Below, in pieces: positions 63,569 through 64,000 of a DNA stretch of 64,000 bases. The notes beneath the pieces were generated by a model. That model had not been told where the DNA came from. It searched no databases and worked only from the letters and a program-made list of their open reading frames with translations. The first letter of the stretch is position 1. Every line of letters begins with the position of its first letter. Source of the stretch: Haloechinothrix aidingensis. GTDB lineage: Bacteria; Actinomycetota; Actinomycetes; Mycobacteriales; Pseudonocardiaceae. Where the stretch lies: the NCBI RefSeq assembly GCF_013450155.1, contig NZ_JACCKD010000001.1, positions 868,001 through 932,000 on the forward strand, read 5' to 3'. A program made the translations under genes and the position numbers.

Positions 63569-63847
63569 GTGGATGAGTGGTTCCCGCTGTTCGCGGCCGC
63601 AGTGTGGCGGTACCTGGACGCGGCCGCCCGCCGGGCGGATTCGGATCCCTCCGCGGCAGCGGTGGACGTGCGTACGCTCGCGGCCGCGTGGCGCACCCTG
63701 CTGCGCGTTCACCGCGGCGTGGAACACGGTGGGTCGTGCGCGCGGTGCGTGCGACGGCGCAGGCGCGGTGGCGGGCGCACCGAGGTGTGCTCGGTCTGGC
63801 AGGTGGCGATCGGTTACTTCGTGCGGAGGCCACCTGGCGACCGCTGA
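63569..63847 (+). CDS. Small SOS-controlled protein of unknown function
   Basis: 92 residues. Helical N-terminal half (DEWFPLFAAAVWRYLDAAARR, VRTLAAAWRTLLRVHRGV), then a Cys/His/Arg-rich part HGGSCARCVRRRRRGGG and EVCSVWQVAIGYFV. The His and three Cys could form a zinc site. GTG 63569 is chosen because GAGGGG lies 6 bases upstream and it starts the conserved-looking MDEWFP. With a perfect LexA box upstream it should be induced by DNA damage. No known SOS cell-division inhibitor or mutagenesis motif is recognised. Confidence 0.65.
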   Translation: MDEWFPLFAAAVWRYLDAAARRADSDPSAAAVDVRTLAAAWRTLLRVHRGVEHGGSCARCVRRRRRGGGRTEVCSVWQVAIGYFVRRPPGDR

Positions 63848-64000
63848 CCGGGCGGAGCGGCCGTGGCGTGGCACGGCGCGTCAGGGGCATTCGCCGCCGG
63901 GTGGCCGGCTCGTCCGGATACGTCGCCGGCTGGTGCGCCGGCTACTGCCCGCAGGACCACCGGGATGCGGGCCAACGCCGTCAGTAGTGGATGCCGTGCT
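63848..64000. other. Right edge, no supported gene
   Basis: 153 bases. An Arg-rich plus-strand frame ends at 63987 but has no ribosome site or recognisable product. A gene could enter from the right on the minus strand; the sequence shown is too short to tell. Confidence 0.35.

Noticed and set aside
63577-63987. Second reading frame overlapping the SOS-controlled gene
   Set aside because: Different frame from the gene with a good ribosome site; its product is a low-complexity Arg/Gly-rich sequence.

Overview
The window is high-GC actinobacterial DNA. Gene content and order resemble both mycobacteria (ESX-4 remnant, rplM-rpsI-glmM, alr-tsaE, tsaB-rimI-tsaD-groES-groEL1, whiB3, sigD-rsdA, guaB-guaB3-choD, guaA, chorismate mutase-uvrD1) and Streptomyces (a BldM orthologue beside a WhiD/WhiB3 orthologue and guaB). 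That mixture, with abundant GTG starts and apparently leaderless genes, suggests a Pseudonocardiaceae-like mycelial actinomycete. The genus cannot be fixed from the sequence.

Left part (1-13.8 kb): the end of an ESX-4 type VII secretion locus (Hsp70-like Rv3446c-type protein, EsxU, EsxT), three cell-envelope genes inserted before rplM-rpsI, glmM, a second block of ESX-satellite genes, a hydrolase and an exported calcineurin-like phosphoesterase.

Middle (13.9-34.4 kb): cell-wall precursor genes (glmS, nnr, alr) lead into the t6A genes (tsaE, then tsaB-rimI-tsaD). The t6A genes are split by a 7-kb accessory block (GH5 glycosidase, aldehyde dehydrogenase, SDR, PucR regulator, MatB-like ligase). 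Then come an M23 peptidase, a DUF3048 lipid-anchored or membrane protein, and CIRCE-controlled groES-groEL1.

Developmental and purine region (34.4-48.5 kb): whiB3/whiD, a MerR regulator, a BldM-like orphan regulator whose receiver has lost its phospho-acceptor Asp, sigD with its membrane anti-sigma factor, then guaB, guaB3, a ChoD-like oxidase, a degenerate aldehyde dehydrogenase and guaA.

Right part (48.6-64 kb): divergent PspC-domain genes with a two-component system, a DUF445/DUF4393 pair, a Ser/Thr kinase followed by a pseudokinase, a membrane protein gene frameshifted inside a 15-bp repeat, chorismate mutase preceded by what looks like a complete Phe/Tyr ribosome-mediated attenuator, uvrD1/pcrA, and a small unknown gene under a perfect LexA box.

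The non-coding signals of most interest are the chorismate mutase attenuator, the SOS box, a 17-21-nt interspersed repeat present in eight copies, a 122-bp tandem repeat before guaB, the CIRCE element, several very long perfect hairpins, and -10 boxes placed 6-9 nt upstream of start codons (leaderless transcription).
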